Shown piece by piece: positions 6,730 through 15,173 of a DNA stretch of 39,530 bases. The notes under the pieces are model-generated. The model ran no database searches. It was given only the letters and a program-made list of their open reading frames with translations, and was not told the origin of the DNA. The stretch comes from Clostridia bacterium (GTDB lineage Bacteria > Bacillota > Clostridia > Christensenellales > Borkfalkiaceae): assembly GCA_017463025.1 (NCBI GenBank), contig JAFTPZ010000039.1, forward strand, positions 1 to 39,530. The letters run 5' to 3'. Numbering within the stretch: position 1 is the first letter of the stretch; the number at the start of each line of letters is the position of its first letter. The translations under genes were made by a program, and so were the position numbers.

Positions 6730-7656
6730 ATGGCAAAATATTCCATCGTCGTGCCTGCGTATAACGAAGAAAAGACGCTGCGTCTGTTTTACGGCGCGGT
6801 CGTGCCCGTATTCGAAAGCTTACGCGAGGATTTCGAGATCGTTTTCGTCAACGACGGTAGTACGGACAAAACGCAGGAAATTTTATCCGAGCTTGCAAGC
6901 AGCGATAAACGGATCAAGGTCTGTCGTTTTTCGCGGAATTTCGGGCAACAGGCGGCTCTTTTGTGCGGTCTGGAAAGGGCGATAGGCGACGCGGTGATCG
7001 CGATGGACGCGGATTTGCAGGATTCGCCGCAAGCCGCGCTTTTGATGATCGAAAAATGGAAAGAGGGCTACGAGATCGTGCACGGTAAACGGCGTAAGCG
7101 CGTAGGCGAATCGGCGTTCAAAAAACGTACCGCCGACCTTTTTTACGCTCTCACGCGCAAGATCACGGGACTCGATATCCCCTCCAACGTCGGGGATTTC
7201 AAGCTGTACGATCGGAAGGTGGTGGACGCGCTCGTGAAATTAGGCGAACACGATAGGTTGCTCCGCGCGCAGACGGCTTGGCTTGGCTTTAAGCAAGCGT
7301 TCGTGGAGTTTGACCGCCCTGAAAGGGTGGCAGGCGAAACGCATTACACGGTCAAGAAAATGGTGGGGCTCGCGCAATCGGGGATCTTCCCCAACACCGA
7401 CGCAGGGCTGACCTTGCCGATCAAGCTCGGCACGATTTTGGGAGGGTTGAGCTTGGCGTGTATGATCGTATTCATCGTGTTGGCGTGTCTGGCGATCGAT
7501 TTCGGCGGTTTGGTCGCTTGGTTGTTCCCGACGGTCGGGCTATTGACTTCGATCGTCTTGATCTGTCAAGGGCTGGCGAATATCCATACGGCAATGATCT
7601 ACAAAGAGGTGCAAAACCGACCGAAATATATAATTTCCGAAGAGATCAATTTTTGA
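6730..7656 (+). CDS. GT2 family glycosyltransferase with C-terminal membrane anchor (GtrB/DPM1-like)
   Basis: 308 residues. The N-terminal GT-A domain has VVPAYNEE (about 7-14), the nucleotide-sugar aspartate in VNDGSTD (about 40-46) and DADLQD (about 95-100, with the metal-binding D-x-D). The C-terminal 80 residues hold two membrane segments, as in GtrB/YkoT/DPM1-type transferases. These move a sugar from UDP- or GDP-sugar to polyprenyl phosphate at the inner face of the membrane, making a donor for cell-surface glycosylation. Start ATG follows AGAGGTG. Donor sugar cannot be read from sequence. No other polysaccharide genes are adjacent. Confidence 0.85.
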   Translation: MAKYSIVVPAYNEEKTLRLFYGAVVPVFESLREDFEIVFVNDGSTDKTQEILSELASSDKRIKVCRFSRNFGQQAALLCGLERAIGDAVIAMDADLQDSPQAALLMIEKWKEGYEIVHGKRRKRVGESAFKKRTADLFYALTRKITGLDIPSNVGDFKLYDRKVVDALVKLGEHDRLLRAQTAWLGFKQAFVEFDRPERVAGETHYTVKKMVGLAQSGIFPNTDAGLTLPIKLGTILGGLSLACMIVFIVLACLAIDFGGLVAWLFPTVGLLTSIVLICQGLANIHTAMIYKEVQNRPKYIISEEINF

Positions 7657-7663
7657 AAAAGAG

Positions 7664-7693
7664 AAAGGGCTATCCGTTGCCGGATAGCCTTTC
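7664..7693. terminator. Bidirectional terminator between the glycosyltransferase and sigG
   Basis: Twelve-pair stem around GGGCTATCCG / CGGATAGCC with loop TTGC. It lies between convergent genes; on the minus strand it is followed by CTTTTT. Confidence 0.75.
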
Positions 7694-7700
7694 ATAATAT

Positions 7701-8468
7701 TTAAGAGATATTCAGTCTTATATTGTTGAGGGCGTTTTTTTCAAGCCTTGAAACCTGCGCTTGCGATATGCCCACTTCCGCGGATATCTCCGTCTGCGTT
7801 TTGCCCTCGTAGTAGCGGAGGAATAAAATACGCTTTTCTCTCTCGCCCAGCTTTTCCATCGCCTCTCCGAGCGCGACGTGCTCCGTCCAGATCTCGTCCG
7901 TGTTTTTCTCGTCGCAAAGCTGATCCATAAGCAGCAGGGTGTCGCCTGCCTTATTATACACCGGCTCGTACAGCGAAACGGGATCGGAAATCGCGTCGAG
8001 CGCGTATACGACCTCCCGTTCGGCGACTTGTAGCTCCTGCGCGATCTTTGCGATCGTCGCCTCCTCGTCCCGTTCCTCGATCGCCTCGCGCGCTTTGAGT
8101 ACTTTATACGCCATATCGCGTATGCTCCGCGAAACGCGCAAAGAATTTCCGTCGCGAAGATACCGCTTGATCTCGCCGATGATCATGGGTACGGCGTAGG
8201 TGGAAAATTTTACGCCCACGCTCAAATCAAAGCCGTCGATCGCTTTGATGAGTCCCACGCAACCTGCCTGAAATACGTCGTCCGCGCCCAAATTTTTGAT
8301 GCGGAAACGCTTGACGAGGGAGAGTACCAGCCGCATATTGCCCACGATAAATTGATCGCGAGCGGCCTTGTCGCCTGCTTTCAAACGCTTCATCAGTTCT
8401 TCGTTTTCTTTCGCGGTGAGTCGGGGTAAGCCCGAAGTGTCCACGCCGCAGATCTCTACTTTTTGCAT
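7701..8468 (-). CDS. sigG: Forespore sigma factor sigma-G
   Basis: 255 residues from ATG 8468, preceded by AAGGAGG; the longer upstream frame is rejected. The N-terminus KVEICGVDTS (residues 3-12) is diagnostic for sigma-G, where it participates in partner-switching control by SpoIIAB. Region 2 (DDVFQAGCVGLIKAIDGFD, about 57-77) and the flanking FSTYAVPMIIGEIKRYLRD are near-identical to Bacillus SigG. Region 4 ends in an ISQAQVSRLEK recognition helix. It directs late forespore genes (small acid-soluble proteins, spoVA, germination). In Bacillus it follows spoIIGA-sigE; here those are absent and it stands alone, divergent from the YlmC-like gene. Confidence 0.95.
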   Translation of the reverse strand: MQKVEICGVDTSGLPRLTAKENEELMKRLKAGDKAARDQFIVGNMRLVLSLVKRFRIKNLGADDVFQAGCVGLIKAIDGFDLSVGVKFSTYAVPMIIGEIKRYLRDGNSLRVSRSIRDMAYKVLKAREAIEERDEEATIAKIAQELQVAEREVVYALDAISDPVSLYEPVYNKAGDTLLLMDQLCDEKNTDEIWTEHVALGEAMEKLGEREKRILFLRYYEGKTQTEISAEVGISQAQVSRLEKNALNNIRLNIS

Positions 8469-8516
8469 AACGTTTTTTCCTCCTTTCGTTATGTAGGAAG
8501 GGGGCAGGTGTGAGTT

Positions 8517-8546
8517 GAGTATGCGCAAACCCACGATTATTTATAC
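8517..8546 (-). promoter_or_regulatory. Sigma-G-type promoter candidate before sigG (autoregulation)
   Basis: Read on the minus strand: GTATA (8546-8542), 18-bp spacer, CATACTC (8523-8517), about 48 nt before the sigG start. As I recall it, the Bacillus sigma-G consensus is GHATR-N17/18-CATWHTA; the -35 matches fully and the -10 in six of seven positions. Confidence 0.45.
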
Positions 8547-8614
8547 CCACTTGATTGCGAAAGTAAACTTTTTTGGGTGGCGCGCATATACTGTAAAGTA
8601 AGGCGGTGAAGAGT

Positions 8615-8974
8615 ATGGAATTGACATTTTCGGAATTGCGCACGAAAGAGGTGGTAAACACGCAGGACGGCAGAAAGCTCGGCAAGGTTTGCGATATCGT
8701 GCTTTGCTATCCCGAAAATAAATGGATAGGGATCGTCGCACCCAACGGCAGGAGCTGGGGCTGGAAAAAAAACGGCGTGTTTATCGAACTTCGTCAGATC
8801 GTCAAGATCGGCGAGGACGTCATTTTGGTCAACGTCGGGTTGCCGAATAAACAGAACGGCAAACGCGGCAATCCGCCCCCTCCGAATACGTGCGATCCCC
8901 GCGATTACGGCGGATACGGCAATAATACGGGAAATACGGGCGGCAACAGACGGAGTTATGAAGAATACGAGTAA
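8615..8974 (+). CDS. ylmC: YlmC/YmxH-family sporulation protein (PRC-barrel)
   Basis: 119 residues from ATG 8615 (ribosome site GGCGGTGA; the GTG at 8606 overlaps that site). Residues 1-80 match the YlmC/YmxH family: FSELRTKEVVN, DGRKLGKVCDI, a GIVAPN turn and an alternating beta pattern typical of a PRC barrel. The family is widespread in spore formers, commonly next to sigG, as here. Its biochemical role is unknown. The C-terminal 35 residues are a Pro/Gly/Asn-rich, probably disordered tail (PPPPNT, GNTGNTGG) beyond the family core. A -10-like CATATACT (8585-8592) resembles sigma-E sites but lacks a clear -35. Confidence 0.8.
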   Translation: MELTFSELRTKEVVNTQDGRKLGKVCDIVLCYPENKWIGIVAPNGRSWGWKKNGVFIELRQIVKIGEDVILVNVGLPNKQNGKRGNPPPPNTCDPRDYGGYGNNTGNTGGNRRSYEEYE

Positions 8975-8978
8975 AAGG

Positions 8979-9007
8979 CGAGGGCGGGAAAACGCCCCCG
9001 TTTTTTT
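8979..9007 (+). terminator. Terminator after the YlmC-like gene
   Basis: GCGAGGGCG / CGCCCCCG stem with one mismatch, loop GGAAAA, then T7. Confidence 0.75.
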
Positions 9008-9031
9008 GTGTGGGCGCAACGTTAAAAAAAT

Positions 9032-9060
9032 TTGACAATACAGAAGAGGAGTGGTATAAT
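9032..9060 (+). promoter_or_regulatory. Consensus sigma-A promoter of the large lipoprotein
   Basis: TTGACA, 17-bp spacer, TATAAT; AAAGGAG and ATG 9099 follow. Confidence 0.8.
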
Positions 9061-9098
9061 AGTTCCGTATGAAAAATCCTCTAAAAGGAGAAACGGCA

Positions 9099-12000
9099 AT
9101 GAAAAAGTTTCTGATAGGTTTGTTGACTTGTTTGGCGGTGGCGTTTTGTTCGCTGGGGCTGGCTTGCGGCGGAACAGGGGATTCGTCCTCCTCGTCCTCG
9201 TCGGGTAGTAGCGAGCAAAGCAGTATGGAACAGGGAACAGAGGGTTCTTCGTCGAGTGGCGGCTTGGACGACAGTTCGGATAAAAAAGACGACAGTTCGG
9301 ACGGTTCTTCCGATTCCTCCAACGTGGTACAGCATACGCACGTATACAATCAGGAAGTGGCGGAAACGAAATATTTAAGAACCGTGGCGACTTGCACGAG
9401 CAAAGCAGTTTATTATAAATCTTGCAAGTGCGGCGAGATTGGCGCGGAAACGTTCGAATACGGCGATTATTACCACGCGTATAATCAAGAAAATACGGCA
9501 GATAAATACTTAAAGTCTGCCGCAGATTGCACGCACAAGGCTGTGTATTATAAATCGTGTGAATGTGGTAAAAAAAGTACGGCAACGTTTGAATTCGGAG
9601 AAACGCTTGGACACGACTTTACCGATTATTTTTATAATAATAATGCGACGTACGAGCAGGACGGTACGAAAAGAGCATCTTGCAATCGTGAGGGTTGCTA
9701 TGAAGAGGACGTTATATCGGTTAAAAACACAAGATTAAATTTAATCAAGTTTTCTTTGGGTAAATCAAAAAACGAGAATTATTATGCGCTGACAGTTTCT
9801 CCGTTGGTCGATGACGTAACGTTGACCTATCAACATTTTTCCGTTATAGAAGAAAAAATAGAGTATGCGGACGGCGTAGAGCTGGGCGGACTTTCGTATG
9901 CGGAATATAAACAATATATCGATACCGTACATATTGCGGAAGGAATAACGAAAATTGAAAGCATGAACGTAAACGATTATTGCAATGCTTTGTCGATATA
10001 TCTTTCCAACGACGTGGAGGAGCTCGGTCCGCGTTTTATAGGAGGTGGAACGTTTTATTCTTTGTCCGTGTATTTTGCGGGAGATATGCCAGTGTTTCAG
10101 CCCGAAAAAGGCGCATGGAACGGCAGCGGTACGACGGTGTTTTATTATCAAGCAGGAGCAAAAGGTTTTGTGGACGGAATCCATTTTGACAATTTCTATG
10201 CTTGCAGACTCGTTGACGAAGAGATGGTTTATCCGAATATTACGATTGCCGAATATGCGGACCTTTCTCATCAAAGAGCAAAAGAAATGGCGACGGATAT
10301 GTTTGAAACGATCGTGAAAAACGATTCCGTGCCGCAAATGCTCTATCCGATCGCCCAACTTTCGAATTATCAGACGATAAAAAATTTTGCGATCGATCTG
10401 ACAAAAGGGTGTTCTACCGAGTTGGAAAAAACGCGCGTTATTTTCGATTGGCTCGTAGACAATATCGAGTATGATATGGACGCGTTATTTTATACGTGCG
10501 AGCAGATTTTTGAAACACGCAGAGCCGTATGCGGCGGATATACTTTCTTAATGCACGATATGCTTGCGGGCGTGGGGATTATGTCGGAGGTGGTTTCGGG
10601 TATCTGCCATATCCCTAATTCTACCACAATAAAAGACGTATTTCAGCAGTCGCTTTGGGGCACGAACTTGGATTCCCATCACGCTTGGTTGGTGGCGTAC
10701 GTGGACGGAAAAACAATGTTTTTCGATCCGACTTGGAACGAATTTGATATAAACAGCGCAACGGTACAAGGAGATATCCGCGTTTCTTTTGCGGTCGGGC
10801 TGAATACTATTGTTCCCGACGGAATGGATTATCGCTTGTACGATACGGGTATATTTGATTTCAACGGGGAAAGTTATTATTTGAGGGACGGGACTGTCGT
10901 ACATACGAGTGGATACGGTGTTATTCATAATTTCGTTTATCAAATAAACTTGAGATTTTGCGATACCAACGAAGGGTATGGATACGTAGGAAATATCGAA
11001 CCGAAATTGGGCGCGGCTTACCGTGACGGTGCGGCGCGGCTTCTGCATAACAATGAATATATATTTTATTTTATGCCAAACGGATATGAAAGGCAATACG
11101 TGGATATGTTGCGGTTTATCTTTATGGAAAACGCTACTTACGGGCATAACTATACGCTGTACGGTATGGAAAATTATTATTTTCAAGACGATATAATATA
11201 TATGTTCCAAGACGACGGCACGGCAACGGTGATCGTTTCCTATTCAACGGCGACGGAGATCGTGATCCCCGAAGAAGTGGACGGAAAACGCGTCGTTAAG
11301 ATCGGATACAGAAGTTTCAGGGATAACGCGACGTTGCAAAAGATCGTTTTGCCTTCTGGGGTGCAAGTGATTGATCAATGCGCTTTTCAAAATTGCGCGA
11401 ATCTGCAAGAAGTGGTGTTTGGCGAAGGTCTGCAAACGATCGAGAGTAGTGCGTTTGAAAAAACGGGGATCATTGCGCTCGTGTTGCCCGAAAGCGTATA
11501 CAAAATAGAACAGACTGCGTTTCAAGATTGCAAAAAGCTTGAAACCGCATATTTAGGGGCGAGCGTACGGGAATTTTACGGTAATTCCTTTATAGGGTGC
11601 ACGGCGTTGTCTGCGTATACGGTGAGTACGCAGAATACGACGTATTCGTCGGCAGACGGCGTTATCTTCGACAAGGCGCAAACGAAGTTGATCTCCTACC
11701 CGATGGGGAATACGAGAAAGAGCTATACTGTACCGAAAACGGTAGTGGAAATAGCGGCGTGCGGTTTTGAATATGCACAAGTGGAAGAGGTGATTTTGCC
11801 CGAAAATTTGGTATTACTTGGAGAGAGAGCGTTTTCCGTATGTAAAAATCTAAAATCGATCGCGATCCCAAAGGGAGTCAAGAGGCTTGAACAACAAACC
11901 TTTTCCTATGCTTACGCTTTGGAAAAAGTGGAGTTTTTAGGAGCGGTAGAGTATATGGGTAACGAGTGTTTTTCTTGGTGTACCTCCTTAAAAGAAATTG

Positions 12001-12224
12001 TTTTGCCGGAGGGATTGAAAATTATCGATAATTCGGCGTTTATCGCGTGTAGCGGGTTGGAAAAAATTACGTTGCCCTCGACGTTGGAAGTGATCAACTT
12101 GCAAGCTTTTTGGGATTGCCAAAGTTTACGATTTGTGGAGTATAACGGCAAAGAGAGTGAAAAGCCCGTAATTCTCGAATCGAACGGCGATTTGCAGAAT
12201 GCCACGTGGACGTATAAAGAGTAG
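9099..12224 (+). CDS. Large surface lipoprotein: transglutaminase-like domain plus BspA-type leucine-rich repeats
   Basis: 1041 residues from ATG 9099 (ribosome site AAAGGAG; an upstream in-frame ATG at 9069 lies too close to the -10). A lipoprotein signal ends at Cys23 (LGLAC). Residues about 30-75 are a Ser/Asp-rich spacer. About 80-200 hold three diverged repeats with YYKSCxCG and TCT-type cysteines. A transglutaminase-like core at about 425-560 has a readable triad: Cys478 (AVCGGY), His528 (HHAW) and Asp543 (FDPTW). About 708-1020 are LRR_5/BspA repeats (LPEGL..I...AF..C..L). Such proteins are displayed on gut Firmicutes for adhesion or host interaction; the triad suggests a protease or protein-processing activity. 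Monocistronic. Confidence 0.85.
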   Translation: MKKFLIGLLTCLAVAFCSLGLACGGTGDSSSSSSSGSSEQSSMEQGTEGSSSSGGLDDSSDKKDDSSDGSSDSSNVVQHTHVYNQEVAETKYLRTVATCTSKAVYYKSCKCGEIGAETFEYGDYYHAYNQENTADKYLKSAADCTHKAVYYKSCECGKKSTATFEFGETLGHDFTDYFYNNNATYEQDGTKRASCNREGCYEEDVISVKNTRLNLIKFSLGKSKNENYYALTVSPLVDDVTLTYQHFSVIEEKIEYADGVELGGLSYAEYKQYIDTVHIAEGITKIESMNVNDYCNALSIYLSNDVEELGPRFIGGGTFYSLSVYFAGDMPVFQPEKGAWNGSGTTVFYYQAGAKGFVDGIHFDNFYACRLVDEEMVYPNITIAEYADLSHQRAKEMATDMFETIVKNDSVPQMLYPIAQLSNYQTIKNFAIDLTKGCSTELEKTRVIFDWLVDNIEYDMDALFYTCEQIFETRRAVCGGYTFLMHDMLAGVGIMSEVVSGICHIPNSTTIKDVFQQSLWGTNLDSHHAWLVAYVDGKTMFFDPTWNEFDINSATVQGDIRVSFAVGLNTIVPDGMDYRLYDTGIFDFNGESYYLRDGTVVHTSGYGVIHNFVYQINLRFCDTNEGYGYVGNIEPKLGAAYRDGAARLLHNNEYIFYFMPNGYERQYVDMLRFIFMENATYGHNYTLYGMENYYFQDDIIYMFQDDGTATVIVSYSTATEIVIPEEVDGKRVVKIGYRSFRDNATLQKIVLPSGVQVIDQCAFQNCANLQEVVFGEGLQTIESSAFEKTGIIALVLPESVYKIEQTAFQDCKKLETAYLGASVREFYGNSFIGCTALSAYTVSTQNTTYSSADGVIFDKAQTKLISYPMGNTRKSYTVPKTVVEIAACGFEYAQVEEVILPENLVLLGERAFSVCKNLKSIAIPKGVKRLEQQTFSYAYALEKVEFLGAVEYMGNECFSWCTSLKEIVLPEGLKIIDNSAFIACSGLEKITLPSTLEVINLQAFWDCQSLRFVEYNGKESEKPVILESNGDLQNATWTYKE

Positions 12225-12250
12225 ATAAAAGATAAAAGATGAGGGAAAAA

Positions 12251-12281
12251 GTGCGGCGGTCGTTGGGATCGCCGCGCTTTT
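12251..12281 (+). terminator. Terminator after the large lipoprotein
   Basis: GTGCGGCG / CGCCGCGC stem with an 11-nt loop and a short T-run. Confidence 0.6.
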
Positions 12282-12304
12282 GGGTTTGTTGCCGCGATAG
12301 GAGA

Positions 12305-12329
12305 GAGATTCTTCACTGCGTTCACAATG
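12305..12329 (+). repeat. Dispersed intergenic repeat, copy 1
   Basis: GAGATTCTTCACTGCGTTCA followed by CAATG; the same 25 bases recur at 25696-25720 with one change. Further repeat-like sequence (GCGGAGTGAGA, CGCTCGCAATGA) surrounds it. It lies in the gap between the lipoprotein gene and galK. Confidence 0.65.
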
Positions 12330-12411
12330 GCGGAGTGAGAAAGATCGCCGCGCTACACTTTGTTTCGCTCGCAATGAAGAAAAAGAAATAGCGAAAAAGG
12401 CGTTCGTAGGA

Positions 12412-12440
12412 TTGACAAAACCGTCGCGGTAGTGTATAAT
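12412..12440 (+). promoter_or_regulatory. Consensus sigma-A promoter of galK-glpK
   Basis: TTGACA, 17-bp spacer, TATAAT. Transcript begins about 30 nt before galK. Confidence 0.8.
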
Positions 12441-12477
12441 GATTATCACAAATAAGAGGATTTTGAGAGGTGTACTT

Positions 12478-13635
12478 ATGGAAAAAGAACAGGCAATGCA
12501 GGCGTTTGAAAATGCCTTTGGAAAAACGGCGGAGGAGCTGTTTACCGCGGCTGGGCGTATTAACGTGATCGGCGAACACGTCGATTATTGCGGCGGTAAG
12601 GTGTTCCCTGCCGCGCTGAATTTGCGTTGCAATATCTACGGCAGAAAAACGGGCGAAAACAAGATACGTCTGGCGTTTCGCGGTATCGAGGGGGTTGTGG
12701 AGTTGGATATAAACGCGCTCGATAGCTACCGCGCTTTGAAGATCGGAAATTATCAGGCGGGCGTGGCGTACGTTATGCAACAAAAGGGAGTCGTGCTTGT
12801 AGGTTGCGATCTTTATTACGACTGCAGCGTGCCCTTTGGCAGCGGACTTTCTTCGTCGGCGGCGATCGAGGTCGCTACCGCCGTCGCGCTCTACGAATAC
12901 GCAGGCGTGCCCTACGATAAAGTGGAAATCGCTTTGCTTTCGCAAAAGGCGGAGAACGAATACGCCGGCGTGAATTGCGGTAGTATGGATCAATTCGCTT
13001 CCGCAATGGGTAAGAAAGACCACGCGGTGTTGCTCGATTGCTCGACCCTTTCTTACGAATACGTACCCTTAAAGCTTGGCGATTACCGTCTTGTCGTGGC
13101 GAATTGTAACAAGCCGCACAACCTTGTGGAAAGCAAATATAACGTGCGTCGACAAGAAGTGGAAACGGCGCTTAAAACCATTCGTACGGTGAAAGAGATT
13201 TCCTGTCTTGCCGAGCTTTCACCCAAGGAATTTGCGGAAGTGAAGTATTTGCTTTCGGGCGTGGTGGCAAAGCGCGCGGAGCACGTCGTGATGGAATGCG
13301 ACCGCGTGAATAAGGCGGTTTCCGCTTTGAAATCGGGCGATCTGGAAGAGCTTGGACGTTTACTCAACGAAAGTCATTACAGTTTGCGCGATCTCTACGA
13401 GGTTACGGGCAAGGAGCTCGACACCCTTTCCGCGCTCGCCAGAAAGGAAACGGAGTGCTTGGGGGCGCGTATGATCGGCGCAGGGTTTGGCGGCTGCGTT
13501 ATTTCCATCGTTAAAAAGGACGCCGTGGACGGATTTATCCGTCGCGTAGGCACGGCGTACGCCGAAGAAATCGGCTATAAAGCAAGCTTTTACGAAACTT
13601 CGATAGAGGACGGAATAACCGTATCGACGTTGTAA
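12478..13635 (+). CDS. galK: Galactokinase
   Basis: 385 residues from ATG 12478 (GAGAGGTG upstream; the in-frame ATG at 12439 lies at the -10). GHMP-kinase motifs are in order: the galactose-binding GRINVIGEHVDYCGG (about 27-41), the ATP loop PFGSGLSSSAA (about 119-129), NCGSMDQFASA with the catalytic Asp (about 169), and C-terminal GAGFGGC. It phosphorylates galactose at C1 with ATP, entering the Leloir pathway in the cytoplasm. galT and galE are not adjacent. glpK begins 18 nt after its stop, so the two kinases probably share one mRNA. Confidence 0.93.
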   Translation: MEKEQAMQAFENAFGKTAEELFTAAGRINVIGEHVDYCGGKVFPAALNLRCNIYGRKTGENKIRLAFRGIEGVVELDINALDSYRALKIGNYQAGVAYVMQQKGVVLVGCDLYYDCSVPFGSGLSSSAAIEVATAVALYEYAGVPYDKVEIALLSQKAENEYAGVNCGSMDQFASAMGKKDHAVLLDCSTLSYEYVPLKLGDYRLVVANCNKPHNLVESKYNVRRQEVETALKTIRTVKEISCLAELSPKEFAEVKYLLSGVVAKRAEHVVMECDRVNKAVSALKSGDLEELGRLLNESHYSLRDLYEVTGKELDTLSALARKETECLGARMIGAGFGGCVISIVKKDAVDGFIRRVGTAYAEEIGYKASFYETSIEDGITVSTL

Positions 13636-13653
13636 ACGGTAGGTGGGGGAAAG

Positions 13654-15141
13654 ATGAAATACATATTAGCGTTAGATCAAGGCACGACGAGCTCGCGTGT
13701 GGCGGTGGTGGACGGGAACGGGGAGATCGTTTCCATTCTCGCCCGTGAATTTCCGCAAATTTATCCGCGCGAGGGCTGGGTGGAGCACGATCCGCTCGAT
13801 ATTTGGTCCAGTCAATACGGCGTGATGATGGAGGTCGTGGCAAAGAGCGGTATTTCGCCGCGTGATATCGCCGCGATCGGGATCACCAACCAACGCGAAA
13901 CGACGGTCGTTTGGGATAAGAATACGGGTAAGCCCGTGTACAACGCGATCGTGTGGCAATGTCGCCGCACCGCCGAACAGATCGTCGATCTGAAAAACCG
14001 CGGCTTTGGGGAGATGATCCGTCAAAAGACGGGGTTGATCCCAGACGCCTATTTTTCCGCGAGCAAGATCAAGTGGATTCTCGACAACGTTTCGGGCGCG
14101 CGCGAAAAAGCCGAGCGCGGCGAGCTGTTATTCGGTACGGTGGATACGTGGCTGATCTGGAAATTGACGGACGGGAAAGTGCACGCGACGGACTATACCA
14201 ACGCGTCGCGGACGATGCTGTTTAATATCGATACGCTGGATTGGGACGACGAATTATTGTCGCTTTTTAACGTGCCGCGTTCTATGCTACCCAAAGTACA
14301 AAGCTCGGGGAGCGTGTTCGGGCAAGCGAATATCGGGGGCGTGCACGTACCGATCGCAGGCGTGGCAGGCGATCAGCAAGCCGCTTTGTTCGGGCAGGGC
14401 TGTTTTGAAAAGGGCGAAGCGAAAAACACCTACGGTACAGGCTGTTTCTTGCTTATGAATACGGGGAACGAACGGCCGTATAGTGAAAACGGGTTACTTA
14501 CGACGGTGGCGGCGACCTTGCAAGGAGAAAAGCCACAATACGCGCTCGAGGGAAGCGTGTTTATCGGTGGCGCGGTCATTCAATGGCTACGCGACGAAAT
14601 GCGCTTTTTTACCGACAGTCGCGACGCGGAGTATTACGCGAAAAAAGTTCCCGACACGGGCGGCGTGTATATCGTGCCTGCGTTTACGGGTATCGGCGCG
14701 CCCTATTGGGATATGTATGCGCGCGGCTCGATCTTCGGGATCACGCGCGGTACGAAACGGGAGCATATTATCCGTGCGGCGCAGGAATCGATCGCCTATC
14801 AGTCTGCCGATCTCGTGGCGGCGATGGAGCGCGATACGGGCGTTGCCCTCAAAGCCTTGAAAGTGGACGGAGGGGCGTCGCGCGACGGATTTTTGATGCA
14901 ATTTCAAGCGGATATACTCGGCGCGGAGACGGTCAAGCCGTTGACGCACGAAACGACCGCGCTCGGCGTAGCTACGCTTGCTGGACTTACCGTGGGCGCG
15001 TGGAAAGACAAAGCCGAGGCGCGCGCTTTGGCGAAGATCGATCGTCGCTACGCGCCGAATATGTCGGAGGCGGAGCGTACGGAAAAGCTCGAAAAATGGC
15101 ATAGGGCCGTGGAGAGAAGTTTGGGCTGGGATCTGCCGTAA
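13654..15141 (+). CDS. glpK: Glycerol kinase
   Basis: 495 residues, full family length. FGGY-kinase signatures: LDQGTTSSR at 6-14, REGWVEHDP near 48, [12 protein letters not shown] near 79, [12 protein letters not shown] near 261 and C-terminal [18 protein letters not shown]. It converts glycerol plus ATP to glycerol-3-phosphate for glycolysis and phospholipid synthesis. No glycerol facilitator or glpD lies near; gpsA, which makes glycerol-3-phosphate from the other side, is also in the window at about 37 kb. GTAGGTGGGGG provides the ribosome site; expression is expected from the galK promoter. Confidence 0.95.
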   Translation: MKYILALDQGTTSSRVAVVDGNGEIVSILAREFPQIYPREGWVEHDPLDIWSSQYGVMMEVVAKSGISPRDIAAIGITNQRETTVVWDKNTGKPVYNAIVWQCRRTAEQIVDLKNRGFGEMIRQKTGLIPDAYFSASKIKWILDNVSGAREKAERGELLFGTVDTWLIWKLTDGKVHATDYTNASRTMLFNIDTLDWDDELLSLFNVPRSMLPKVQSSGSVFGQANIGGVHVPIAGVAGDQQAALFGQGCFEKGEAKNTYGTGCFLLMNTGNERPYSENGLLTTVAATLQGEKPQYALEGSVFIGGAVIQWLRDEMRFFTDSRDAEYYAKKVPDTGGVYIVPAFTGIGAPYWDMYARGSIFGITRGTKREHIIRAAQESIAYQSADLVAAMERDTGVALKALKVDGGASRDGFLMQFQADILGAETVKPLTHETTALGVATLAGLTVGAWKDKAEARALAKIDRRYAPNMSEAERTEKLEKWHRAVERSLGWDLP

Positions 15142-15148
15142 AAAAATA

Positions 15149-15173
15149 GCCGCCGACTTTCGTCGGCGGTTTT
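15149..15173. terminator. Bidirectional terminator between glpK and cca
   Basis: Perfect eight-base stem CCGCCGAC / GTCGGCGG, loop TTTC, T-run on both strands. It touches the stop codon of the convergent cca gene. Confidence 0.85.

Noticed and set aside
8537..9349. Minus-strand frame opposite the YlmC-like gene and lipoprotein start (270 residues)
   Set aside because: It runs across the terminator and promoter of + strand genes and has no recognisable content.
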